NCBI GenBank assembly: GCA_903906615.1
Contig: CAIVKT010000720.1
Span: forward strand, 1-12,020
From: an uncultured Bacteroidota bacterium
GTDB taxonomy: Bacteria > Bacteroidota > Bacteroidia > Chitinophagales > Chitinophagaceae
Length of the DNA stretch: 12,020 nucleotides
Reading direction: 5' to 3'
Shown here: positions 5,709 through 12,020 of the stretch, piece after piece
Layout: every line of letters starts with the position of its first letter
Position numbering within the stretch: the first letter of the stretch is position 1
Notes under the pieces: model-generated
What the model was told of the DNA's origin: nothing
The model's input: only the letters and a program-made list of their open reading frames with translations
Databases searched by the model: none
Made by a program: the position numbers and the translations under genes

Positions 5709-7898
5709 TTACTTCAAATTCTCATCAAAGTAATTACTGATCTTCTGCATCAAATGAGCCCTGTCCTTCCCGCGCACATTATGTTCATAGCCGGGGTACA
5801 CAAAGTAATCCACCTGCACATTCTCATCCACGCTTTTTTTCAAAAAGTCTATGCTGTGCTGCCACACCACCGTGTTGTCATTAGTGCCGTGTATCAGCAT
5901 CAGCTTGCCTTTCAGGGCCTTCACCTTATCCAGCAGGTTCGCATTTTCATAGCCTTCGGGGTTCTCATCCGGGGTGTCCATGTAGCGCTCAGTGTACATT
6001 ACCTCGTACATCTTCCAGTCCATCACAGGGCCCCCTGCTACAGCACATTTAAATACCCCAGGGTGCTTTAGCATAATGTTCGTGGTCATAAATCCGCCAA
6101 AGCTCCAGCCATGTATGCCCATCCTCGCCGTGTCCACATACGGTAGCGATTTTAAGTAATCCACTCCCTTCATCTGGTCGGCCATTTCTGCATCGCCCAG
6201 GTTCCTGAAGGTAGCCTGCTCAAACGCCTTGCCCCTGTTCCAGCTACCGCGCCCGTCCATCGTAAAGACTACATACCCATGCTGCGCCATATATTCATAC
6301 CATAGGTTGCCACTCTCCGGGAAGGAGTTATGTATCAACTGTACATTAGGGCCGTTGTAGAGGTATACGATCAAGGGATATTTTTGAGTCTTGTCAAAAT
6401 GCGTAGGCAGTATCAGCTTGCCATATAGCGGTGTTACGCCATCTGCCGCCTTTATCGTGATGTCCTTTACCTCCGGGCGATCGTAATCAGCAAGCGTATT
6501 AGCCGCTTTGATCAGTTCATGCGAGTAGCTGCCGTCCGTTGCGCGCACAACCGTATTCCTGGGCGTACCCGCACCGCTATAAATGTCCAGCACATACTTA
6601 CCATCTTCGCTGCACAGCGCGCTGTGCATACCCGCGCCCTTGTCTATGCGCTTCATATCGCCATTGCGCAGGTTCACCGAATAAATATGCTTCTCCAGCG
6701 GCGATTCCTTTGCCGCAGTAATGATCACCTTACTATCTTCCTGATCAAATCCCGCAATTTCATTCACTACCCAGTTACCCTTCGTCAGTTGGCGTATGAG
6801 TTTACCATTGGTCTTGTACAGGTATAGATGCTCATAACCATCACGCTCACTCCACCATATGAATTCATCATTATGCCCCGGCACAAAGGTCAAAGAGTGG
6901 GTAGGGTGTACATACTTAGGGTCTGTCTCTTCAAACAGCGTAGCCACTTTCGCTCCCGTATGCGCGTCATACTTGTTCAGCCATAGATGGTCCTGTCCCC
7001 TGTTCAGTATCGCCAGGTATATGTATTGTTCATCAGGGCTCCACGTCACGCAGGTCAGGTAGTGGTCTTTATTCTTCGTGCCTGTTTGCAGGGTCACCGT
7101 CTTGCCGCTGGCCGGGTCATACACGCAAAGTGTCACCTCGTGCGATGCGCCTCCGGCCATGGGGTACTTTATAATATCGGTGGTTGCCGGTGTTTCATCC
7201 CATTTAATGATCGGGTAATCCTTCACCATCGTCTGGTCCATGCGGTAGTAGGCCAGGTACGTTCCCTTCGGCGAAAAGAATATCCCATGGTCTATCCCGA
7301 ATTCATCCCTGTGTACCGATTGCCCGCACACCACATTCTTATCGCCTTCAGCAGTCACTGCTACTGCGCCCTTTGCCTTGCTCCAATACCAAAGGTTATT
7401 GTCTATGGTATAGGCTACCTCCTTGCTTTTATCTACGGTTATATGGTCAGCCTTCTCCGGCAGCGATGCCAGTATTTTCCATTTAAACTCACCGAGTATT
7501 GCATCATTGTTTTTATTTCCGATTAGTACATCCTTTCCGTTCACAAAGTACACTTCATCCCGGTTCAACCATTTGATAGCCGGTATCCCTGCTACCTTTT
7601 CGGGGTATTCGCCCTGGCTGTTAATATAGGTCGGGCGCCCGTAATTGGCGCTGTAGTCGTTTGCATCAAAGTCCAGCATCGCCCACACATCTTTCCCATC
7701 CTTCTTTTCTGTCTGCCAAAGATTGTCCGTACCCGGCTGCCAACTGGCGTTCTTTATGCTTTGCGGTGCCAGCGTAGTGCTCATGCCGTTAGTAGCCTCC
7801 ATAATGGTGAATTGCTTCTTCTGCGCCCACACCCCGCTGCACGATGCCACTACGAGCGCTATGGTCAACACTATTTTCCTGTTCTGCTGTATCATCAT
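5709..7898 (-). CDS. Secreted S9 prolyl peptidase of the PtpA/DPP IV group
   Basis: A 729-residue serine peptidase that should remove Xaa-Pro or Xaa-Xaa-Pro units from peptide N-termini in the periplasm or outer envelope. The N-terminus is a signal peptide ending VWAQ; signal peptidase I cleavage before Q26 is likely, but VASC at 17-20 also resembles a lipobox. Residues of about 40-470 form the beta-propeller. It includes the S9B segment RDEFGID with E199 and YRMDQTMVKDYP; the C-terminal half is the alpha/beta hydrolase. The catalytic triad reads S599 (GWSFGG), D674 (HGTNDNTVV) and H706 (GYEHNV), spaced normally. From memory, P. gingivalis PtpA (about 732 residues) uses S603, D678, H710 and substrate-binding E205 and E636. 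E199 and E632 here would match the two glutamates, which favours prolyl tripeptidyl peptidase over plain DPP IV. The oxyanion-loop segment reads YNGPNVQ. Met1 and Met2 are both possible starts. A terminator upstream separates it from the preceding gene. Confidence 0.88.
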   Translation of the reverse strand: MMIQQNRKIVLTIALVVASCSGVWAQKKQFTIMEATNGMSTTLAPQSIKNASWQPGTDNLWQTEKKDGKDVWAMLDFDANDYSANYGRPTYINSQGEYPEKVAGIPAIKWLNRDEVYFVNGKDVLIGNKNNDAILGEFKWKILASLPEKADHITVDKSKEVAYTIDNNLWYWSKAKGAVAVTAEGDKNVVCGQSVHRDEFGIDHGIFFSPKGTYLAYYRMDQTMVKDYPIIKWDETPATTDIIKYPMAGGASHEVTLCVYDPASGKTVTLQTGTKNKDHYLTCVTWSPDEQYIYLAILNRGQDHLWLNKYDAHTGAKVATLFEETDPKYVHPTHSLTFVPGHNDEFIWWSERDGYEHLYLYKTNGKLIRQLTKGNWVVNEIAGFDQEDSKVIITAAKESPLEKHIYSVNLRNGDMKRIDKGAGMHSALCSEDGKYVLDIYSGAGTPRNTVVRATDGSYSHELIKAANTLADYDRPEVKDITIKAADGVTPLYGKLILPTHFDKTQKYPLIVYLYNGPNVQLIHNSFPESGNLWYEYMAQHGYVVFTMDGRGSWNRGKAFEQATFRNLGDAEMADQMKGVDYLKSLPYVDTARMGIHGWSFGGFMTTNIMLKHPGVFKCAVAGGPVMDWKMYEVMYTERYMDTPDENPEGYENANLLDKVKALKGKLMLIHGTNDNTVVWQHSIDFLKKSVDENVQVDYFVYPGYEHNVRGKDRAHLMQKISNYFDENLK

Positions 7899-7908
7899 CT
7901 GTTGTTTT

Positions 7909-7917
7909 GAAAAGATA
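7909..7917 (-). promoter_or_regulatory. Candidate -7 box for the S9 peptidase gene
   Basis: The minus strand reads TATCTTTT (one mismatch to TAnnTTTG) about 11 bases before the first ATG. There is no obvious -33 box; the terminator stem lies where upstream elements would be. A separate promoter is expected because the terminator precedes the gene, but this exact site is weakly supported. Confidence 0.3.
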
Positions 7918-7931
7918 AGTGAGGTACATGA

Positions 7932-7958
7932 TAAAAGCCGCCAAACAGGCGGCTTTTA
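7932..7958 (-). terminator. Intrinsic terminator after the triple-repeat protein gene
   Basis: A perfect 11-bp stem, 7932-7942 with 7948-7958, surrounds an AAACA loop; the core is GCCGCC/GGCGGC. Read on the minus strand, the stem ends in a TTTT run, the form expected of a rho-independent terminator. It lies 36 bases past the stop of the minus-strand gene at 7995 and 33 bases before the peptidase start, so it should separate the two transcripts. The A-run on the other side makes it potentially bidirectional. Confidence 0.8.
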
Positions 7959-7994
7959 AATATGGAGTTATCGGTATCCCGAAAGATTTAAGAA

Positions 7995-8531
7995 TTAAAG
8001 CTGATCATAGATCGGCGCGTCTGTGTTCCTGTAGATACCATAGTACTGGTATGTTTTACTGTGGTAGCCTTTCTTCAGGTACACATCAGTATCACCTTCT
8101 TCAGGTATAGTTACCCATGAGTGCCTTTTGTTCAGCAACCAGCGGTATACACATACTGTGTTGGCGCCACGGCGCGTAAGCGCGTAAAACTGCAGGTGCT
8201 TCTGCGTATAGCCGTTCTTCAGCATCTGGTCATCTGTAAATTCGTCTTCGCATACGCTGATGTGCGCGCGGCTTACCGGGTTGTACCAGCCATTCACTGC
8301 TACACGGCCCGGACCGGGTGTACGATATTCCCAAAACAAAAGGGTCTTGTCGTTCCAGCCCCAGTTGATGAGCTGACCGTCCTGGTACTCGCCATCGGCT
8401 ATCGTTACAAATTGCTGATCTTCGGGTATGAACCAGCGAAATACACGCACCAGGTCTTCCTGGGCATATGTTTTGTTGCTAATTAAAAGCGCTACCAATA
8501 CTGTTGTGACTAAGAGGATGGTTCTTTTCAT
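7995..8531 (-). CDS. Secreted protein of three tandem ~49-residue aromatic repeats, function unknown
   Basis: A 178-residue exported protein. I chose ATG at 8529-8531 and not the longer in-frame start at 8586-8588, because only the shorter form begins with a proper signal peptide (MKRTILLVTTVLVALLIS, with cleavage after TYA near residue 23). The extra 19 codons would also run across the probable promoter. The mature protein is three copies of one unit, beginning at V30, V79 and V128, exactly 49 residues apart. Each has an aromatic start (FRWF, NGWY, YRWL), a [HQ]xxVT-like strand, an acidic turn (DGEY, EDEF, EEGD), G-[WY] (58-59, 107-108, 155-156) and a closing aromatic strand (LLFWEY, LQFYAL, YQYYGIY). 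The pattern resembles the DUF5648-type repeats of exported bacterial proteins; that match is by eye and uncertain. A role in surface or glycan binding is only a guess from the aromatic surface pattern. Confidence 0.75.
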   Translation of the reverse strand: MKRTILLVTTVLVALLISNKTYAQEDLVRVFRWFIPEDQQFVTIADGEYQDGQLINWGWNDKTLLFWEYRTPGPGRVAVNGWYNPVSRAHISVCEDEFTDDQMLKNGYTQKHLQFYALTRRGANTVCVYRWLLNKRHSWVTIPEEGDTDVYLKKGYHSKTYQYYGIYRNTDAPIYDQL

Positions 8532-8557
8532 ATTTGATCTGATTTCTAAATCGCACC

Positions 8558-8589
8558 CAAAATACATAAAAATTTCCTTGCCCTGCAAA
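8558..8589 (-). promoter_or_regulatory. Candidate promoter of the triple-repeat protein gene
   Basis: On the minus strand TTTG (8586-8589) is followed after 20 bases by GTATTTTG (8558-8565). This matches the Bacteroidota -33/-7 arrangement in spacing and in the TTTG core, although the TA of the -7 box is replaced by GT. Transcription would begin about 20 bases before the ATG at 8531, which supports the shorter gene start. Confidence 0.5.
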
Positions 8590-8793
8590 TTATTACTTCA
8601 TATTTTTTTTTTAGCCTCTCATCTTCAATTATTTATTCTTGTTAAAATGCCCTGTTTACTGTAGCTTTGATGCCCTTTATCCGCCATCATGGCAGTTAAA
8701 AAAAGATTGCATGGCTTTTGATATGTACTATACTATACTACTCTAAAAGCCTGATTTAAAAATTATTATCTTTACTTATTTAATAAATACTCA
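8590..8793. other. AT-rich divergent spacer before secA
   Basis: No gene is supported here. The stretch lies between the promoter of the leftward repeat-protein gene and the secA start. It contains a long T-run just after 8600, a weak GCCAT/ATGGC dyad near 8683-8693, and a short TATAC-type tandem (about 8726-8742, tac-tatac-tatac-tac). None of the GC-rich palindromes of the other spacers occur here. Confidence 0.5.
8767..8774 (+). promoter_or_regulatory. Candidate -7 box for secA
   Basis: TATCTTTA matches TAnnTTTG at all fixed positions except the last and ends 19 bases before the secA ATG. I do not see a TTTG box at the normal -33 distance; TTTTG near 8716-8720 is too far upstream. The assignment therefore rests on one element. 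Confidence 0.35.
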
Positions 8794-11700
8794 ATGATTG
8801 GTTTTCTTTCTAAAATATTTGGTGGCAGCAAGGCTGATAAAGATGTAAAGAGGATTCAACCCCTCGTAACAGAGATCAACAACCACTATGCCGCACTACA
8901 ATCGTTATCCAACGATGAGGTACGCGGCAAAACACAGGAGTTCCGCAACCGCATTGCACAGCACCTTACAGATATAGATAAGCAGATAGCCGATAAAAAG
9001 GCCGAAGCAGAAACAGAAGTAGCTGTCGAAGACATCCAGTCGCGCGAGGCCATCTATAATGAAGTAGATAAGCTTATCAAAAAACGCGATGAACAAATAG
9101 AAGTAATCCTCCGCGAAATACTCCCCGAGGCTTTCGCCGTAGTTAAAGAAACCGCCCGCCGTTTTAAAGAAAACACAGAGCTGGTTTCCCTCGCTACCGA
9201 CCTGGATAGGGAACTCGCCGCTGAGAAAGACAACATCCGCATAGAAGGCGATAAAGCCATCTACAAAAATACATGGCAGGCCGCAGGCAACACCGTTACC
9301 TGGAACATGCTCCACTACGATGTGCAGCTCATAGGTGGCATAGTATTGCACGAAGGCAAAATAGCCGAAATGGCTACGGGTGAAGGTAAAACACTCGTAT
9401 CTACCCTGCCCGCTTACCTCAATGCCCTTGCCGGCGAAGGCGTGCATATCGTAACGGTGAATGACTACCTCGCCCGCCGCGACCAGGAATGGAACGGCCC
9501 TATTTTCGAATGGCTGGGACTGCGCACAGATTGTATAGACAAGCACGAACCCAACTCCTTCGAGCGCCGGCAGGCATACCTTGCCGACATCACTTACGGC
9601 ACCAACAATGAATTTGGTTTCGATTACCTCCGCGATAACATGGTTCACAACCCCAACGAAATGGTGCAGCGCAAGCACCACTTTGCTATGGTGGATGAAG
9701 TGGATAGTGTACTCGTGGATGATGCCCGTACCCCGCTCATCATTTCAGGCCCTATACCCAAGGGTGATGAACAACAGTTTCATGCGCTTAAACCACGTAT
9801 AGAAAGGCTGCTCGAAGCACAAAGGAGAATAACCAACCAAAGCCTTACCGAAGCCAAAAAGCTCATTGCCGATGGCAAGACCGATAAGGACACAGGCGGC
9901 CTCCATTTATACCGTGCCGTGCGCGGCCTGCCTAAGAACAGCGCCCTCATCAAATTCCTCAGCGAAGAAGGCAACAGGCAGATACTCCAGAAAGCAGAGA
10001 ATTACTTCATTGGCGAGCAGCAGCGCAATATGCCCAAGGTAGACAGCGAACTGTACTTTTCCATTGATGAAAAGAATAACAGCGTTGACCTTACAGAGAA
10101 AGGCATCGCCCTCATCACCGGCTCCGGCGAAGATCCTAATTTCTTCATACTGCCCGATATAGGCACCGAATTGGCCGACATAGAAAAGTCTGAGTTATCC
10201 GCCGAAGAGAAAGTGCAGCGCAAAGATGCTATGCTACAGGATTACGCCATCAAGGCCGATCGTATACACTCCGTGCAGCAACTTCTCAAAGCATACACGC
10301 TCTTCGATAAAGACATTGAGTATGTGGTAATGGAGGGTAAAGTAAAGATAGTAGATGAGCAGACAGGCCGTATCCTCGAAGGCCGCCGCTACAGCGACGG
10401 GCTGCACCAGGCCATTGAAGCCAAAGAAAATGTGCAGGTAGAAGCCGCAACACAAACATTCGCAACAGTTACTTTACAGAACTACTTCCGTATGTTCCAC
10501 AAGCTGTGCGGCATGACGGGTACTGCCGAAACAGAAGCCGGCGAGTTCTGGGAGATCTACAAACTGGATGTAGTGACCATACCTACCAACGTAAGCATCA
10601 TACGCAAAGACCAGCAAGACCTGGTGTACAAAACCAAGCGCGAAAAATATAAAGCCGTTATAGACGAGATCGAAGCACTTCGCGCCATTGGCCGCCCTGT
10701 GCTGGTGGGTACTACATCGGTAGAAGTATCCGAATTGCTCAGCCGTATGCTGCAGCAGAAGAAAACACCGCACAACGTACTTAATGCCAAGCAGAACGCG
10801 CGTGAAGCGCAGATAGTAGCAGAAGCAGGGCTCTCAGGCGCCATTACCATTGCCACCAACATGGCAGGCCGTGGTACCGACATCAAGCTGGGGCCTGGCG
10901 TGAAGGAAGCAGGTGGCCTCGCCATCATAGGCACCGAGCGCCACGAGAGCCGCCGGGTAGACCGCCAGTTGCGTGGCCGCGCAGGCCGCCAGGGCGACCC
11001 GGGTTCTTCACAGTTCTTCGTATCACTGGAAGATGAGCTGATGCGCCTCTTCGGTTCTGAGCGTATCGCATCGCTCATGGATAAGATGGGCCATAAAGAC
11101 GGCGAAGTATTGCAGCACAACATGATCTCTAAATCTATAGAGCGCGCGCAGCGCAAAGTGGAAGAGAACAACTTTGGCATGCGTAAAAACCTGCTGGAGT
11201 ATGATGATGTGATGAACGCACAGCGCGATGTCATTTACAAACGCCGTAGCCACGCATTGTTTGGCGATCGCCTCTCTATAGACCTGGACAACGCTATGTA
11301 TTCCGTAGCCCTTGGCTTCGCGGAGCAGTTCGTTGCAGACAGGGATGCCGATGCCTTTAAGATTGAAGTGATGAAGCACCTGATCGTAGAGCCGGAGCTT
11401 ACACCCGATCAGATCGCCAAGCCGGATGCCAACGTCATAGCAGAGCAACTGTACCACCAGGTAAAGGAACACTACAACCGCAAGACGGAGTTCATGCGCG
11501 AGCAGATGCACCCTACCCTCACACAGATACTCAACGACAATGGCGACCGCATAGATAATATCATAGTTCCGTTCACCGATGGCATACGTGGCATGCAGGT
11601 ATATGTGCAACTGAAAGAAGCCGTCGCACAGGGCGCATACCCGGTGATACAGTCACTCGAAAAGAACATCACCCTCGGCATCATAGATGATTCATGGAAG

Positions 11701-12020
11701 AACCACCTGCGTGCTATGGACGATCTGCGCCAATCGGTACGCATGGCCTCTTACGAGCAGAAAGATCCGTTATTGATCTATAAGTTCGAAGCATTCAAGC
11801 TCTTTAAAGAAATGATGCTGGAAACCAACCGCAATATCATCTCCTTCCTGCTGCGCGCCGGCATACCGGTACAGGATGCACCGCCACAAGCCGCCCGCCG
11901 ACCAGAGCCAGCTACCGACATGAGCAAAATGCGCACGAACAAGGCAGAAGTAGATGCCCGCGGACAAGCCTACGCAGCCGATGAAGAAGACTACTATACC
12001 GAAACGCCCGATGCACCGCC
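8794..12020 (+). CDS. secA: Preprotein translocase ATPase SecA (3' truncated by window end)
   Basis: SecA is the motor that drives unfolded precursor proteins through SecYEG at the inner membrane using ATP. The frame is open from ATG 8794 for 1075 codons and runs off the window. Nucleotide-binding domain 1 has Walker A MATGEGKT (193-200) and Walker B DEVD (301-304) within VDEVDSVLVDDARTPLIISG. Domain 2 has MAGRGTDIKL (690 onward) and RGRAGRQGDPGSSQFF (about 725-740). The helical scaffold and wing follow, with LLEYDDVMNAQR and DDSWKNHLRAMDDLRQSV near 965. Walker A lies about 90 residues later than in E. coli SecA. The extra sequence is a charged helical region (about 65-135), a known trait of Bacteroidota SecA. 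The visible end is the acidic, proline-rich linker; any zinc-binding tail would be downstream. The start has no Shine-Dalgarno sequence and an AT-rich leader. Long frames on the opposite strand are shadows. Confidence 0.97.
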   Translation, partial: MIGFLSKIFGGSKADKDVKRIQPLVTEINNHYAALQSLSNDEVRGKTQEFRNRIAQHLTDIDKQIADKKAEAETEVAVEDIQSREAIYNEVDKLIKKRDEQIEVILREILPEAFAVVKETARRFKENTELVSLATDLDRELAAEKDNIRIEGDKAIYKNTWQAAGNTVTWNMLHYDVQLIGGIVLHEGKIAEMATGEGKTLVSTLPAYLNALAGEGVHIVTVNDYLARRDQEWNGPIFEWLGLRTDCIDKHEPNSFERRQAYLADITYGTNNEFGFDYLRDNMVHNPNEMVQRKHHFAMVDEVDSVLVDDARTPLIISGPIPKGDEQQFHALKPRIERLLEAQRRITNQSLTEAKKLIADGKTDKDTGGLHLYRAVRGLPKNSALIKFLSEEGNRQILQKAENYFIGEQQRNMPKVDSELYFSIDEKNNSVDLTEKGIALITGSGEDPNFFILPDIGTELADIEKSELSAEEKVQRKDAMLQDYAIKADRIHSVQQLLKAYTLFDKDIEYVVMEGKVKIVDEQTGRILEGRRYSDGLHQAIEAKENVQVEAATQTFATVTLQNYFRMFHKLCGMTGTAETEAGEFWEIYKLDVVTIPTNVSIIRKDQQDLVYKTKREKYKAVIDEIEALRAIGRPVLVGTTSVEVSELLSRMLQQKKTPHNVLNAKQNAREAQIVAEAGLSGAITIATNMAGRGTDIKLGPGVKEAGGLAIIGTERHESRRVDRQLRGRAGRQGDPGSSQFFVSLEDELMRLFGSERIASLMDKMGHKDGEVLQHNMISKSIERAQRKVEENNFGMRKNLLEYDDVMNAQRDVIYKRRSHALFGDRLSIDLDNAMYSVALGFAEQFVADRDADAFKIEVMKHLIVEPELTPDQIAKPDANVIAEQLYHQVKEHYNRKTEFMREQMHPTLTQILNDNGDRIDNIIVPFTDGIRGMQVYVQLKEAVAQGAYPVIQSLEKNITLGIIDDSWKNHLRAMDDLRQSVRMASYEQKDPLLIYKFEAFKLFKEMMLETNRNIISFLLRAGIPVQDAPPQAARRPEPATDMSKMRTNKAEVDARGQAYAADEEDYYTETPDAP

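Noticed and set aside
5494..5733. 79-codon plus-strand frame between higB and the peptidase
   Set aside because: It runs through three repeat elements and then antisense into the peptidase end; its translation is dictated by the palindromes.
8532..8588. Longer start for the triple-repeat protein
   Set aside because: The 19 extra codons overlap the probable promoter and would place a hydrophilic stretch before the signal peptide.
8681..8695. GCCAT/ATGGC dyad upstream of secA as a regulatory hairpin
   Set aside because: The arms are too short and the loop is too tight for a convincing structure, and nothing nearby supports a function.
8905..9681. 258-codon minus-strand frame inside secA
   Set aside because: Antisense shadow of an intact secA reading frame, with no independent promoter or recognisable domains.
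11023..11610. 195-codon minus-strand frame inside secA
   Set aside because: Same reason: the plus-strand frame is conserved SecA sequence throughout.

Overview
The window most likely comes from a Bacteroidota genome, and the family Chitinophagaceae or a relative fits best. The gene starts lack Shine-Dalgarno sequences. Several starts instead have a Bacteroidota-type -7 box (TAnnTTTG) close upstream. The two enzymes with the most lineage-specific features, a PtpA/DPP IV-like S9 peptidase and a long SecA with an extended N-terminal region, are typical of that phylum. The family assignment is inference from general resemblance only.

Layout. Positions 2-1747 (+) hold the C-terminal three quarters of a malic enzyme fused to a phosphotransacetylase-like domain. 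A spacer with three consecutive hairpins follows. Next is a HI0933/YhiN-type flavoprotein (1859-3088, +), a repeat-bearing spacer, then dapB of lysine/diaminopimelate synthesis (3281-4000, +) and a small predicted lipoprotein (4039-4461, +). A HigB/HigA-type toxin-antitoxin pair lies on the minus strand (toxin 5056-5361, antitoxin 4680-5045). A secreted S9 prolyl peptidase (5709-7898, -) and a secreted triple-repeat protein of unknown function (7995-8531, -) follow on the same strand and are separated by a clear intrinsic terminator. secA (8794 to the window end, +) starts divergently from the repeat protein and is cut by the window edge.

How the parts relate. Most genes are housekeeping or envelope functions with no obvious shared pathway: anaplerotic carbon flow (malic enzyme), cell wall and lysine precursor supply (dapB), protein export (secA), and exported proteins (lipoprotein, peptidase, repeat protein). 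No multi-gene metabolic operon is visible. The toxin-antitoxin pair is the one clear accessory module. It has its own promoter and a perfect inverted repeat that looks like an autoregulatory operator. It is bracketed by two directly oriented copies of a 32-bp intergenic repeat that differ at one base.

The most notable non-coding content is a set of dispersed palindromic repeats in nearly every spacer: a GTTGGTG/CACCAAC hairpin (three copies), a CTCCCC...GGGG element (four full or partial copies), a triple hairpin behind the malic enzyme, and two short tandem repeats touching gene ends. I saw no tRNA, rRNA, CRISPR array, insertion sequence or prophage gene. I did not find a clearly new multi-gene system. 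The best candidates for a closer look are the repeat-flanked toxin-antitoxin locus, the palindromic repeat families and the triple-repeat secreted protein.
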